A stretch of 64,000 nucleotides of DNA from Actinomyces lilanjuaniae (GTDB lineage Bacteria; Actinomycetota; Actinomycetes; Actinomycetales; Actinomycetaceae): the NCBI RefSeq assembly GCF_003606385.1, contig NZ_CP032514.1, positions 2,294,001-2,358,000 on the forward strand, read 5' to 3'. This document shows positions 9,687 to 18,900 of this stretch, one piece after another. Position numbers and translations under genes: made by a program. The number at the start of each line of letters is the position of its first letter. Position 1 is the first letter of the stretch. The notes under the pieces were generated by a model. It had not been told where the DNA came from and did not search any database. It worked only from the letters and a program-made list of their open reading frames with translations.

Positions 9687-10979
9687 ATGTTCCTGACGAT
9701 GCGCACGCTGTGGGCAATGGTCCCCAGTATCGTGGTCGTGGTGCTCCTGCCCCGCCCGGCACTGCTGGCTGCCTGGACCGGCGTGGTGACGCTTCTGGTG
9801 GCCGCCGACGTGGCAGCGACACCGTCGACACGGCACCTGAGCGCGCAGCGGCGCACAGCGCGGGCGATCCGCCTAGGAGCGTCAACAACCTCCACCGTGA
9901 CCGTCACCAACAGCGGCCCGCGCGCTGTCACACTGTCCCTACGAGACGCCTGGCCACCCAGCGCCGGAGCCAGCAAGGAGTACGGGGACCTGACCGTCCC
10001 GGCCGGGCAGCACCGGCAGCACGTCACCACGCTCACCCCCTGGCGCCGGGGCTACCGTCAGGCAGGCCCGCTCACCGTACGCTCGACAGGACCGCTGGGG
10101 CTGGCCGGCCGACAGACCTCCTTGCAGGCAGAAGCGACACTGCGTGTCCTTCCCGCCTTCAGCTCCCGGCGACACCTGGCCTCCCGCCAGGCGCGCCTGC
10201 GTGAGATGGATGGACGCAGCGCGGTCATCACCAGGGGGGAGGGCACTGAGTTCGACTCTCTACGAGGCTACGTGGTCGGGGACGACGCGCGCTCTATCGA
10301 CTGGCGCTCCTCCGCCAGGCGCAGCGAGGTGGTGGTACGCACGTGGCGCCCCGAGCGAGACCGGAGAGTCCTCGTCCTGCTGAGCACCGGTCGGACGTCC
10401 GCCGTGCGCCTCGGGGACGAGCCCCGGCTTGACCTCCAGATCGAGGCTGCCCTGCTCCTGGCCGCTCTCGCCTCCCACGCCGGGGACAGGGTCGAGGTGG
10501 CCGCACTGGACAGTGCTGTCCGTCTTCAGGTCCGAGGCGAGTCAGGACCGGCACTGATGAGCACCCTGGCTAACGGCCTGGCCCCCGTGGAGGCACGGCT
10601 GGTGGAGCCGAACTGGCCTCTCATGGCCTCGGTGGCCCGCTCCTCGCTCAGCCAGCGTGCCCTGGTCGTGGTGCTGGCAGCGCTGGACGGTGCCGGTGCT
10701 GATGCAGGGATGCTGCAGGCACTGTCCGCCCTGGCACACCAGCACACGGTCGTCCTCGCCTCCGCCACAGACCCCTCCCTGGAGGAGCTACGGGCCCGGC
10801 GTGACGACACCGAGGCGGTGTACACCGCCTCCGCCGCGGAGATGGACCTCATCGAGCACGACGCGGTGCGACGGTACCTGCACAGAGCCGGTGTCGTCGT
10901 GGTCGAGGCCAGCGGGAGCAGGCTGGCTCCCGACCTGGCCGACACCTACCTGGACCTAAAGATCGCAGGACGCCTGTGA
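9687..10979 (+). CDS. DUF58 domain-containing protein
   Basis: A 430-aa protein with two N-terminal membrane helices (about 10-45), a beta-rich middle part and the DUF58 signature GTEFDSLRGYVVGDDARSID followed by WRSSARR (near residues 190-215). The C-terminal half looks like a degenerate von Willebrand A fold (RRVLVLLSTGRTS). DUF58 proteins are the usual partners of MoxR ATPases. The gene ends the plus-strand operon that starts at 5529, and the next gene is convergent 110 bp downstream. Confidence 0.9.
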   Translation: MFLTMRTLWAMVPSIVVVVLLPRPALLAAWTGVVTLLVAADVAATPSTRHLSAQRRTARAIRLGASTTSTVTVTNSGPRAVTLSLRDAWPPSAGASKEYGDLTVPAGQHRQHVTTLTPWRRGYRQAGPLTVRSTGPLGLAGRQTSLQAEATLRVLPAFSSRRHLASRQARLREMDGRSAVITRGEGTEFDSLRGYVVGDDARSIDWRSSARRSEVVVRTWRPERDRRVLVLLSTGRTSAVRLGDEPRLDLQIEAALLLAALASHAGDRVEVAALDSAVRLQVRGESGPALMSTLANGLAPVEARLVEPNWPLMASVARSSLSQRALVVVLAALDGAGADAGMLQALSALAHQHTVVLASATDPSLEELRARRDDTEAVYTASAAEMDLIEHDAVRRYLHRAGVVVVEASGSRLAPDLADTYLDLKIAGRL

Positions 10980-11089
10980 GCAGTCAGAACCCACCACAGC
11001 TACCGGAGTCACCGGAGTCACCGCCCTCCTGCGGTCAGCCCCCCTCCCGCGGAGCCTCCAGTCTCCCGGACCGTTCAGGCCCCCACGAG

Positions 11090-12085
11090 CTACCCGGCCT
11101 CCGGGGCGGAGTAGCCCGCCTCCTGAGGTCCCAGGTCACCTGTGATATCAGCCTTGACGGCACGGCGTCCCAGGACAACCGTATAGACCCACAGGAGCGC
11201 CACCGCCCCGAGACCTACGGCGATCTTGAGCACCCACGGGATGGGAGCAGGGGTCACGAACGCCTCGATCAGGCCCGCCACCACCAGTGCCATGGTCAGC
11301 CCCACAGCAGCTGTCACCAGCACGCGGCCCTCGACTGCCAGGGCGTTGGCCCGCGACCGCCTGCCCGGAACCAGCAGCGTCCAGAACAGACGCAGCCCGG
11401 CTCCGCCCGCAGTCAGCACGCAGGTCAGCTCCAGCAGGCCGTGCGGGAGGACCAGGGCGAGGAACTGCCCCAGCAGGCCGTGGTCGGCCATGACCGCGCC
11501 TGCCTGTCCCAGGGCTACGGCGTTGACCCACAGCACGAGGGCCGGAAGCACGCCGGTGACGCCTCCGGCCACGCAGACAGCCGCGAGACGGGCGTTGGAT
11601 GTCCACACCTGGGCGGCGAACTCCACCGGGGCGTACGCGGTGTAGTAGGCCTCAAAAGCCTCGTGGGCGTAGGCGTGACGCTGGCTCGGGGTCCCCAGCA
11701 GGCTCATCGCCTCCGGGCTACGCAGCGTCCAGACCCCTACGACAAGGACCAGCGCCACCTCTGCCACCGTGACACCCAGCGTCCACCAGCGAACGCGGTA
11801 CAGGGCAGCGGGAACAGCCTGGAGCACAAAGCTCCTGGCCGTGCTCAAAGTCACCTCACGCGTTCCAGCCAGGCGCTCACGTGCTGCCGTTACACGCACG
11901 GACAGCTCGGCGACCAGCTGTGGGTCCGGGGCTGCCGAGCGCACCTGGGACAGGTGACGGGCGCACATTCGGTAGAGCATGACAAGCTCGTCAGCCTGCG
12001 CCCCTGTCAGTCGTCTGCTGGAGACGAGCCGGTCAAGGCGGTCCCACTGGTCACGGTGTGCCGCAGCAAAGGCGTCAAGATCCAC
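11090..12085 (-). CDS. Stage II sporulation protein M (SpoIIM)-like membrane protein
   Basis: About 331 aa. The N-terminal soluble part, DLDAFAAAHRDQWDRLDRLV, and the YRMCARHLSQVRS segment are typical of actinobacterial SpoIIM-domain proteins. It is followed by about six membrane helices (for example WWTLGVTVAEVALVLVVGVW) and the conserved PHGLLELTCVLTAGGAGLRLFW segment in shortened form. The homologues occur in non-sporulating bacteria beside RDD and MoxR/DUF58 genes, so the name does not imply sporulation. I chose the GTG at 12085, directly before the conserved DLDAF; an upstream ATG at 12154 would overlap the divergent RDD gene. Confidence 0.85.
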   Translation of the reverse strand: MDLDAFAAAHRDQWDRLDRLVSSRRLTGAQADELVMLYRMCARHLSQVRSAAPDPQLVAELSVRVTAARERLAGTREVTLSTARSFVLQAVPAALYRVRWWTLGVTVAEVALVLVVGVWTLRSPEAMSLLGTPSQRHAYAHEAFEAYYTAYAPVEFAAQVWTSNARLAAVCVAGGVTGVLPALVLWVNAVALGQAGAVMADHGLLGQFLALVLPHGLLELTCVLTAGGAGLRLFWTLLVPGRRSRANALAVEGRVLVTAAVGLTMALVVAGLIEAFVTPAPIPWVLKIAVGLGAVALLWVYTVVLGRRAVKADITGDLGPQEAGYSAPEAG

Positions 12086-12099
12086 AACGGGAGTCTGCC

Positions 12100-13056
12100 A
12101 TGACAGCCACGCCAACAACGACAAACGCGACCACCACGGCAGCACTGTCCTCATATCCTGACCAGTCCGGGCGCCCCGGGACCGCAGGCGACATCACAGG
12201 CGACATCGCAGGTGACATCGCAAGCGACATGGTCGTCACCGCCGAGGCCGTCGCCCTGGAGGCACTGCCCGCGACCGCCGTCTCACGACTGCTGTCAGGT
12301 GCTGTCGACTACGGCATCTACGCCGTGGGAGCGTTACTGACTCTTACCACCATCGGCCGTCTCTCCGCTGCCCGCATACTGCCCTCTCCCTCCGGCGCCC
12401 TCCTCAGCGTCAGCCTGTCCCTGACCGCCTTCACCTGGATCGTCGTGGTTCCGATAGCGGTCGAGATCCTCTCTCGTGGCCGCAGCGCGGGCCGCCTGGT
12501 CACAGGGGCTCGAGTGGTACGCGACGACGGCGGCGCTGTCAGGCTGCGGCACAGCCTCGTCAGGGCGCTAGTCGGTGCCGTCGAAATCTGGGGCACCGGG
12601 GCGCTCCTGGCACTGGTCAGCTGCGTGGTGACCAGGCGAGGCAAGCGCCTGGGAGACCTGCTCGCGGGCACCTACGTGGTGCGCGACCACTACGACAGCC
12701 TTCACAGGGCACCGCTGCTCATGCCTCCCGAGCTGGCGGCGTGGGCAGCTGGTGCCGACCTGGGAAGGCTTCCTGGCAACGTGACGCTGGTAGCCCGCAC
12801 CTTTCTTCAGCGCTCTGCCGGGCTGCGGGAGCCCTACCGGCAGCAGCTAGGCACGCACCTGGCCACCCAGGTCAGCGAGTACGTCTCTCCTCCCCCGCCG
12901 CCAGGCACCCACCCGGAGCGCTTCCTGGCTGCGGTACTGGTGCAGCGGCGCGACCGGGAGCTGGCCCTGGAGCTGGAAAGACGTCACCTGGAGGAGACAG
13001 TACGTCACAGCATGGCACGGCTACCTTTTGAGGTCGGCAGCGGCGACGCCCGGTGA
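12100..13056 (+). CDS. RDD family membrane protein
   Basis: A 318-aa protein with an unstructured Thr/Ala-rich N-terminus, then the RDD membrane domain: SRLLSGAVDYGIYAVGALL (containing the first Arg/Asp pair), a helix near FTWIVVVPIAVEIL, RSAGRLVTGARVVRDDGG, and GKRLGDLLAGTYVVRD. The C-terminal ~120 residues are soluble and charged. RDD proteins are often found with SpoIIM-like partners; the function is unsettled. The start is 14 bp from the divergent SpoIIM-like start, so any separate promoters must overlap the coding regions. Confidence 0.88.
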   Translation: MTATPTTTNATTTAALSSYPDQSGRPGTAGDITGDIAGDIASDMVVTAEAVALEALPATAVSRLLSGAVDYGIYAVGALLTLTTIGRLSAARILPSPSGALLSVSLSLTAFTWIVVVPIAVEILSRGRSAGRLVTGARVVRDDGGAVRLRHSLVRALVGAVEIWGTGALLALVSCVVTRRGKRLGDLLAGTYVVRDHYDSLHRAPLLMPPELAAWAAGADLGRLPGNVTLVARTFLQRSAGLREPYRQQLGTHLATQVSEYVSPPPPPGTHPERFLAAVLVQRRDRELALELERRHLEETVRHSMARLPFEVGSGDAR

Positions 13057-13083
13057 CGCCCGGGCAGGGTGACGCCCGGGCAG
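13052..13083. repeat. Two adjacent copies of a 16-bp repeat at the RDD stop codon
   Basis: GGTGACGCCCGGGCAG occurs at 13052-13067 and again at 13068-13083. A partial third copy (GCGACGCCCG) precedes it inside the RDD coding end. Each unit contains the palindrome GCCCGGGC, so the pair could form a cruciform or act as a weak terminator. Nothing more can be said from this window. Confidence 0.6.
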
Positions 13084-13162
13084 AAGACTCCCGCGAGCCC
13101 AACAGGCAGCAACTGCTCCGAAGCCCCCTCTCCTCGCCCCTCCTGGGCTCCTCAGCCTCCTC

Positions 13163-13603
13163 CTAGTCCTCAGCCTCCTCCTTCTCGCCACGCAGGACCC
13201 TCAGGTGGCCGCGACGCAGGATCTCTCCCTCAGCCACCTCCGGCAGCGGAGGCAGCGGAGCCGTCACAGGCCCGGGTATCACCCCGCCCGGACGAGGACG
13301 ACGCTCAGCGGGCGGAGGAGCCGGGCGGGGAGCACGCGAGGCCTCCCGCACCGCGTCCGCCAGCGCCAGCAGGTCGTCCTCGCTCGGTGGGGCGGGCGTG
13401 AAGTCGGTCGCCAGCCGAATCACCTGCCAGCCTCGGGGTGCGGTAAAGGAGGACACGTGCTTCTCGCACAGGTCGTAGGCCTCGGGCTGCGCCTCAGTTG
13501 CCAACGGCCCCAGGACGATCGTGGAGTCCGCATACACGGAGGTCAAGGTGGCCACGGCGGGACGCTCGCAGCCGGGCCTGCGGCAGTGTCGGACTCTTCT
13601 CAC
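13163..13603 (-). CDS. DUF3499 family protein
   Basis: A 146-aa protein conserved across Actinobacteria. The N-terminus RRVRHCRRPGCERPAVATL and the DLCEKHVSSFTAPRGWQVIRL segment supply a Cys-x4-Cys pair and a further Cys-x2-His, which suggests a small zinc-binding domain. The C-terminal half is Pro/Ala/Arg-rich and probably disordered. The start is a GTG. In mycobacteria the homologue (Rv3258c) also lies divergent to the metallopeptidase-family gene, as here. The function is unknown. Confidence 0.9.
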   Translation of the reverse strand: MRRVRHCRRPGCERPAVATLTSVYADSTIVLGPLATEAQPEAYDLCEKHVSSFTAPRGWQVIRLATDFTPAPPSEDDLLALADAVREASRAPRPAPPPAERRPRPGGVIPGPVTAPLPPLPEVAEGEILRRGHLRVLRGEKEEAED

Positions 13604-13662
13604 GCACGCAGGCTACCGTGCCGCTGCCCCTGACGGGGAGGAATCCCGCATACGCTGGCGAC

Positions 13663-14121
13663 GTGACCTCCCCGTTCTCCCCCGTCGCCACCTCGTCGCA
13701 CTACCCCGGCAGGCGGCGCAGACGCGACCGGCACGGACGGGGACAGCGCGGGCCGCTGCTCCCACCGAGCCTGCCAGCGTGGCGGACGCGCGCTGAGCGG
13801 TTTGACGAGCTGGTCATCGCCGCTGCGCGGGACCTGGCCACCCGGTGGCCCCAGGTCAAGGATATCCAGTTCGCGGTGGAGGAGGTCCCGCCCTCCGACC
13901 CCGCCCCCTGGGAACGGTCGGTAGTCCTCGGGAGAGGGTTCACGGCGGAGCCACGAGCGGGCCTGCCTGCACGCGTCATCATCTACCGGCGCCCAGTGGC
14001 CTCGCGTGTGGTCGCGAGCCAGGCGGGACCCACGGCGCTGGCCGAGCTGGTACGCCAGGTGGTCGTCGAGCAGGTGGCTCTCATGCTGGGGCGCCGTCCC
14101 GAGGAGATCGACCCCGGCTGA
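13663..14121 (+). CDS. Metallopeptidase-family (Zincin_1-like) protein lacking the HExxH motif
   Basis: A 152-aa protein with the actinobacterial family hallmarks RDRHGRGQRGPLLPPSLPAW, RTRAERFDELV and AVEEVPPSDPAPW. The helix that carries HExxHxxG in active Zincin_1 proteins reads VEQVALMLG here, so no zinc-binding histidines are present. As I recall, actinobacterial relatives share this VEQVA form, so the loss is probably old and clade-wide rather than local damage. I chose the GTG at 13663, 59 bp from the divergent DUF3499 start. The function is unknown; hydrolytic activity is unlikely. Confidence 0.85.
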   Translation: MTSPFSPVATSSHYPGRRRRRDRHGRGQRGPLLPPSLPAWRTRAERFDELVIAAARDLATRWPQVKDIQFAVEEVPPSDPAPWERSVVLGRGFTAEPRAGLPARVIIYRRPVASRVVASQAGPTALAELVRQVVVEQVALMLGRRPEEIDPG

Positions 14122-14262
14122 GACAGGGGCCGCCGACCCCCACCAGCAGCCCTCACCAGCCCTCCCGTCCGCACCCCAATCGTCACTCAGTCCTCGCACA
14201 GCCCTTGCTCGAGGAAACCCACGGGGTTACGCCGGAGAACGCGGCTCACGTGCGCACAGCCC

Positions 14263-15990
14263 TTAGCTGAGGAGGATCCTGTGCGCAGCCGCTGCCGCTG
14301 CGTCAGGCTCGGCCGGGACGACGGAGAGCAGGACTCCTGCGGCGTCCCCGGACACACGAGCAGCTACCACGGTCGCAGCAGCCACCGCGCCCCTCTCCCC
14401 CGAGGTAGTCAGAGTCACAGCCGCAACCTCATCGGGGACATCGACCCTGATCGCCCCTCCGGCGGGAACCGCTACCTCCTCCTGCCACGACCCGTCAGCG
14501 CTGGCAAGAGCGACAGAGGTCTCCCGGCCCCCGTTGGCCAGGGTGACCACGGAGTTCAGGCCCTCGCCCCGGGGAACCGCCAGGACGCTGGCAGCCAGCG
14601 CGTCCTGGCGGCTGGCCTGAATCCATGCCTTGTCATGCACGAGGGCACCCGAGCGCTCCGGGTACTCCCCGCCGCTTCGCACCAGCTGTACCGCCGCCGC
14701 GACGGGCAGGTCCGAGGTCACCTGCAGGCCGTAAGTACCCGGCGAGACTCCCTCCAGGGAGACGTCGAAGACGCTGCCCGGGTCAATGACGACGCCCTCG
14801 GCTCCCGGAAGCGGTACGGACCCCTCCTCGCCGAGCATGGCCACGTTGACCGACGCGGGCTCGTTGCCTGGATTGACCACTCTTACGACAGGCGAGTCGG
14901 AGGAGACCGCCCCCGTGGAGTCCTGTGCCACCTCACCCTGCTCCTCGGGGCTGGCAACCTGGACCCCGGGGACCACGAGGTCCGTGGCTGGGGCGGCACC
15001 ACCCGTAAGGACGTCGGTTCCCGCCGCCGTCTCCCCGTCAAGCTCCTCAGTGACCAGCGCCACGGCAAGGCTGCCTCCCTCCGCTTCGACCGACACCGCC
15101 AGGCGAGGGTCGTTGGCACTGGCGGCTTCCAGGAGCAGGGACGTGTCGGAACCAGCCGGGACCGTGACCTGGCCGTTACTGGGAAGATCGAGCTGTCCTG
15201 TGGACCCGTAGACTGCGACGTTTGCTGTCACGTTGGTGACTCCGGGATTCTCCAGCCGCAGCTGTGCAGAGGCTCCCGGCGCCGTAGAGCCTCCCACAAT
15301 CCAGGATGTCGCGGAAGGCTGGACACAGGGGGCGGCAGTCAGGCCCCGAAGGTCTCCGCCGGAGGCCAGGGTCGTGACAAAGGCCGCAGCAGACGCGACC
15401 TGCCCTTCCTGCCCAGGCTCGACCACAACAACGCCGCCTTCCGCGCTGTCCATGGTCGTGGCCGAGTCCTCCCGGAGGGGCTCGTCAGCGTAGGAGAGCG
15501 AAGCGCTCTCTCCAACCGGCACCACAGTCGTGGACGTCGTCATCGACGCCACCTCCACGGCCTGCAGCGTGTTCGTGGGTGAGCTGGGGCACACGTACAC
15601 GCTCTGGGCCCCGCCCTGGGTCACGGTCACGGGGGCCAGCCGGGGCGTGGCTGCCAGAGGGTGGACCTGTCCCCACCACGTCACGCCGCCAACGGCACAG
15701 GCCAGGACCAGCGCGCACACCAGCGCCGCCCCACGTCGCGCGACACCACGCCACGACCGCCGCGCAGGACGCGGTGTCGACGCTCCAGAGGCTCCCGACG
15801 TCTGGGCAGGAGGCTGCGGACGGGCTGCCTCCTGCGTCTGAACAGCGTCTGCGTCAGCCTCTGCGTCGGTCCCTGCATCAGTCTGAGCAGGCTCTCGGTG
15901 CTGACGGCCCTCCGCCTGCCGACTTCCAGGACCGTCCCCGGGGTCTCCTGCCCCCTGAGAGGACGAGGCCGTGCTCTCCAGCTCGCTCAC
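14263..15990 (-). CDS. DUF5719 family membrane-anchored protein
   Basis: A 575-aa protein. A disordered Gln/Ala/Asp-rich N-terminus of ~85 residues is followed by one membrane helix (GAALVCALVLACAVGGVTWW) and a large extracytoplasmic beta-rich domain (GVVVVEPGQEG, STAPGASAQLRLENPG, RVVNPGNEPASVNVAMLG). This layout fits the DUF5719 family, which sits beside a large glycosyltransferase gene in many actinobacteria. The GTG start at 15990 overlaps the upstream stop (GTGA), so it is co-translated with that glycosyltransferase. A role in cell-surface glycan assembly is inferred from context only. Confidence 0.85.
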   Translation of the reverse strand: MSELESTASSSQGAGDPGDGPGSRQAEGRQHREPAQTDAGTDAEADADAVQTQEAARPQPPAQTSGASGASTPRPARRSWRGVARRGAALVCALVLACAVGGVTWWGQVHPLAATPRLAPVTVTQGGAQSVYVCPSSPTNTLQAVEVASMTTSTTVVPVGESASLSYADEPLREDSATTMDSAEGGVVVVEPGQEGQVASAAAFVTTLASGGDLRGLTAAPCVQPSATSWIVGGSTAPGASAQLRLENPGVTNVTANVAVYGSTGQLDLPSNGQVTVPAGSDTSLLLEAASANDPRLAVSVEAEGGSLAVALVTEELDGETAAGTDVLTGGAAPATDLVVPGVQVASPEEQGEVAQDSTGAVSSDSPVVRVVNPGNEPASVNVAMLGEEGSVPLPGAEGVVIDPGSVFDVSLEGVSPGTYGLQVTSDLPVAAAVQLVRSGGEYPERSGALVHDKAWIQASRQDALAASVLAVPRGEGLNSVVTLANGGRETSVALASADGSWQEEVAVPAGGAIRVDVPDEVAAVTLTTSGERGAVAAATVVAARVSGDAAGVLLSVVPAEPDAAAAAAHRILLS

Positions 15991-18900
15991 ACCGTCTCCC
16001 TTCCGCGTCGCAGGGGTAGGGCGGCCACAGCCGTCACCACCCATGCACCCCAGATCCCATAGGTCAGCAGGGTCGGGACGAGCCCGCCCCTATAGGTGAT
16101 CTCCAGGATCCCCTCGTCGGCGGGTAGCACAAAGGCCTGCCTCCACTCTCCGCCCTCGCCGGGCAGGGTCGTGGGCTCCAGCGGCGTCCCGTCCAAGGAG
16201 GCGCTCCAAGAGCTGCTAGCGCGCTCAGCCAGGACCAGGGTGCGTCCGTCCTGGCCCCGGGGCAGGCGCGCACTCGCGGCAACCTCGCCACCGTCAGAGG
16301 ACAGCGGCACGCTGCGACCGTCGGCATCCACGACCGTCAGCCGTGAGGCCTCCTGGCCCTGCTGCGGTGCCACACGCCAGGCGGTACCGGAAGCAGTCTG
16401 CGCCAGCTGGTCCAGTCCCGGGGTCGATGCCAGGCCGGAACGTGTCTCAGCAGTCAGCTCGTCTCCTGGAGTCTCGGCCAGGACGACGACAGCGATCCCG
16501 TGCGCCGCCAGCTCGGCAGCAGCCTCCTCGTCCTGCCCGGAGACGGCCCGGGCGACCAGGTCGGCCAGGGCGAGGTCCGCGTCGTCGCCCAGCACCATGG
16601 GGACGTCATCGGGAAGAGCTCCCTCAGCCGCGACCAGCCCATGGTCCCAGACGTCCGGCACCCGGGTACGCAGCTGGGCGCTGAGCACCTCTGGCAGGAC
16701 GTCGGTCACCTGGGTACCAGCATGCCGCCAGATGGTGACCTGCAGGCCCGCGGGAGAGGCTGCCAGGTGCAGGACCCGGCCCTGGGTACCAGAGGACTGG
16801 AGCTGGGCAGCAATCAGCGGAACCTGCTGCCCAGCGCTGCGCAGGGCCACGGCCTGCTCGGACCCCGCACGAGCCCGCCAGGCCCAGGCCGCACCCGCTG
16901 TCAGAGGACCGGCTGCCACGACGAGGCACAGGACCGCCACTACCCACGGCCGCCAGCCACGCGCCCCTGCCCTCAGGACCGCGTCCGCATCCAGGAGGGC
17001 GAGGCAGGCGTCGCCAGCAACCAGGCCTGCCAGGACAAAGCCAGCCAGGGCCACGGACAGCCCGGCCCCGGCCCACCCGGTGACAAGCACGCTGGTGTCC
17101 TCACCTGGGCTGGTCCCGACAGCGGTGACAGTGCGGGAGGACAGGGCCGCCAGCGCCAGGCCGCCAAGCGCCAGGAGGACACCGGTCCGTGCCCTGGCTC
17201 CCTGCCGCCCGGACACCAGCAGGCTCGCTAGCGCCGCGGCCGGAACGACAGCCAGAAGGATCTTGCCAACCAGGGCCAGGGCGCCGTCAGCCAGGACAAG
17301 GTCCAGGTCCGTGGGCGAGCCCAGGAGCAGGTCCACCCCGCTGGGGGAGCCGACTGCGGTCGGCACGCCGGTGTCAGTTAGCAGCAGGCGCAGCCCCTGC
17401 GACCAGGTCGTGGTCGAGCCCACCTGCCAGGCGCGCCACCAGGCCGGGGCGGCTGTCAGCACCAGCGGCACCAGCGTGAGAAGCAGTCGGTAGCCCCGTG
17501 AGGACCTCAGGGCCAGCACACCGATCACAAGAAGCAGGAGCGGAGCCGTCGCCGCGGACGCAGCCACCACCACCGAGGCGAGGAGGCCAGCCGTGGCCGC
17601 AGCAGCCGCCGAGCCGGGGCCGTACCGCACGGGCATCGGCACCCGGTGAGACGACGTACCGGCCACGCCGCCTACCGCCCCTTCCGTGTCCGGGCCGCTG
17701 GGGTTCAGGTCCTGGGCAGGAGGGTGGTCCTGCACGCCTGTACCATCCTCGTCCTGGGAGCCGGGGCTGTCCTGGCTGCCCCGGTCGCCCTCCTGGCTAT
17801 CCTCTCGGCCTGCCTCACTGCCCTGAGCGCTCTCCTGCTCCTGGCCGTCCTGGTGTCGACCGTCCTGAACGTCCTCTGGCATCCCGGAGCCAGCCACGGG
17901 GTCTACCACGGGCTGGAGATCCTCACCGGGCGCGTCCTGGTCAAGATGCGCCAGGTCCTCGACGCGTTCCTGGGAGAAGAGGTCCAGCTCCTGACGCTCC
18001 CTGTCTGTGAGCAGGTGCGCACCCACAAGACCGGAGACAACCACATCGCGACGGTCCGCCCCCAGCGCACGGGCCACGGCAAGAAGCATCCAGGGCAGGG
18101 CCAGGTGGACCAGGACAGCCGTCAGGCGCCCCTGCCCCACTGCCGTGAGGAGGTTCGGAGTGAGCGCCCACACGAGCCCGGCCGCCCAGCGCAGCCCCAC
18201 CCGACGCGTCACCGTCCCGGCAGCGAACCAAGCCCCCAGGGCGGCCAGAGGCACAGCAGCCAGAAGAAGAGCATGGACCCCTACGTCACCGTCAACCCCG
18301 ACCAGGCCACCCAACGCCATCGGCAGCGCCATCACCGCCAGAAGAGGCGAGGGCCCACCGGGGTAGCCGTCGCCAGAGGGGATCCAGGCGGCCCAGGCAG
18401 TCTCCCACATCTCACGCCAGCTGGTGGAGAGGAAGGCGGAGGCACCACCGCTGACAGAGCGGGTCAGCACCACGCCCGACAGCCCGGCAGCCGTCACAAC
18501 GAGGACAGGTAGCACCAGGGCGACCAGCACCCTCCTCCTGGTGCGGGCCAGGGCGGCCAGCTCACGCACCTCCAGCTCGCTGGGCGCTCTGGAGCGCGCC
18601 GAGCGCTCCCGCTCCTGGCGCACCTGGTCCCTACGCGCCGCACGAATCCGGGATGCCGGAACGTAGAGCCTTCCCAGGGCGGAGCGCGGCACCTGTGCGT
18701 ACCGAGACAGACGACGACGACCTGTCCTGATACGACCGGCATGCCTGAGGACCTCACAGGCGGCAGCCACCTCGTCGCGGGCGAGCGCAGGAACCTTGGA
18801 GACCAGCCGCCACAACCCGCGAGCCAGCCCCAGAAGCAGGAACCACCCTAGCAGCAGGACCACGGGACGAGAGGAGAAAGCACCCCAGTTGGTCAGCTGG

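Noticed and set aside
16096..17493. Long plus-strand reading frame opposite the large glycosyltransferase
   Set aside because: It is Ser/Arg/Pro/Ala-rich without motifs and lies fully antisense to a well-supported gene; this is usual in high-GC DNA.
17646..18512. Plus-strand frame with hydrophobic stretches opposite the glycosyltransferase insert
   Set aside because: The hydrophobic runs are the antisense of an Asp/Glu/Gln/Ser-rich segment; no start context or family match.
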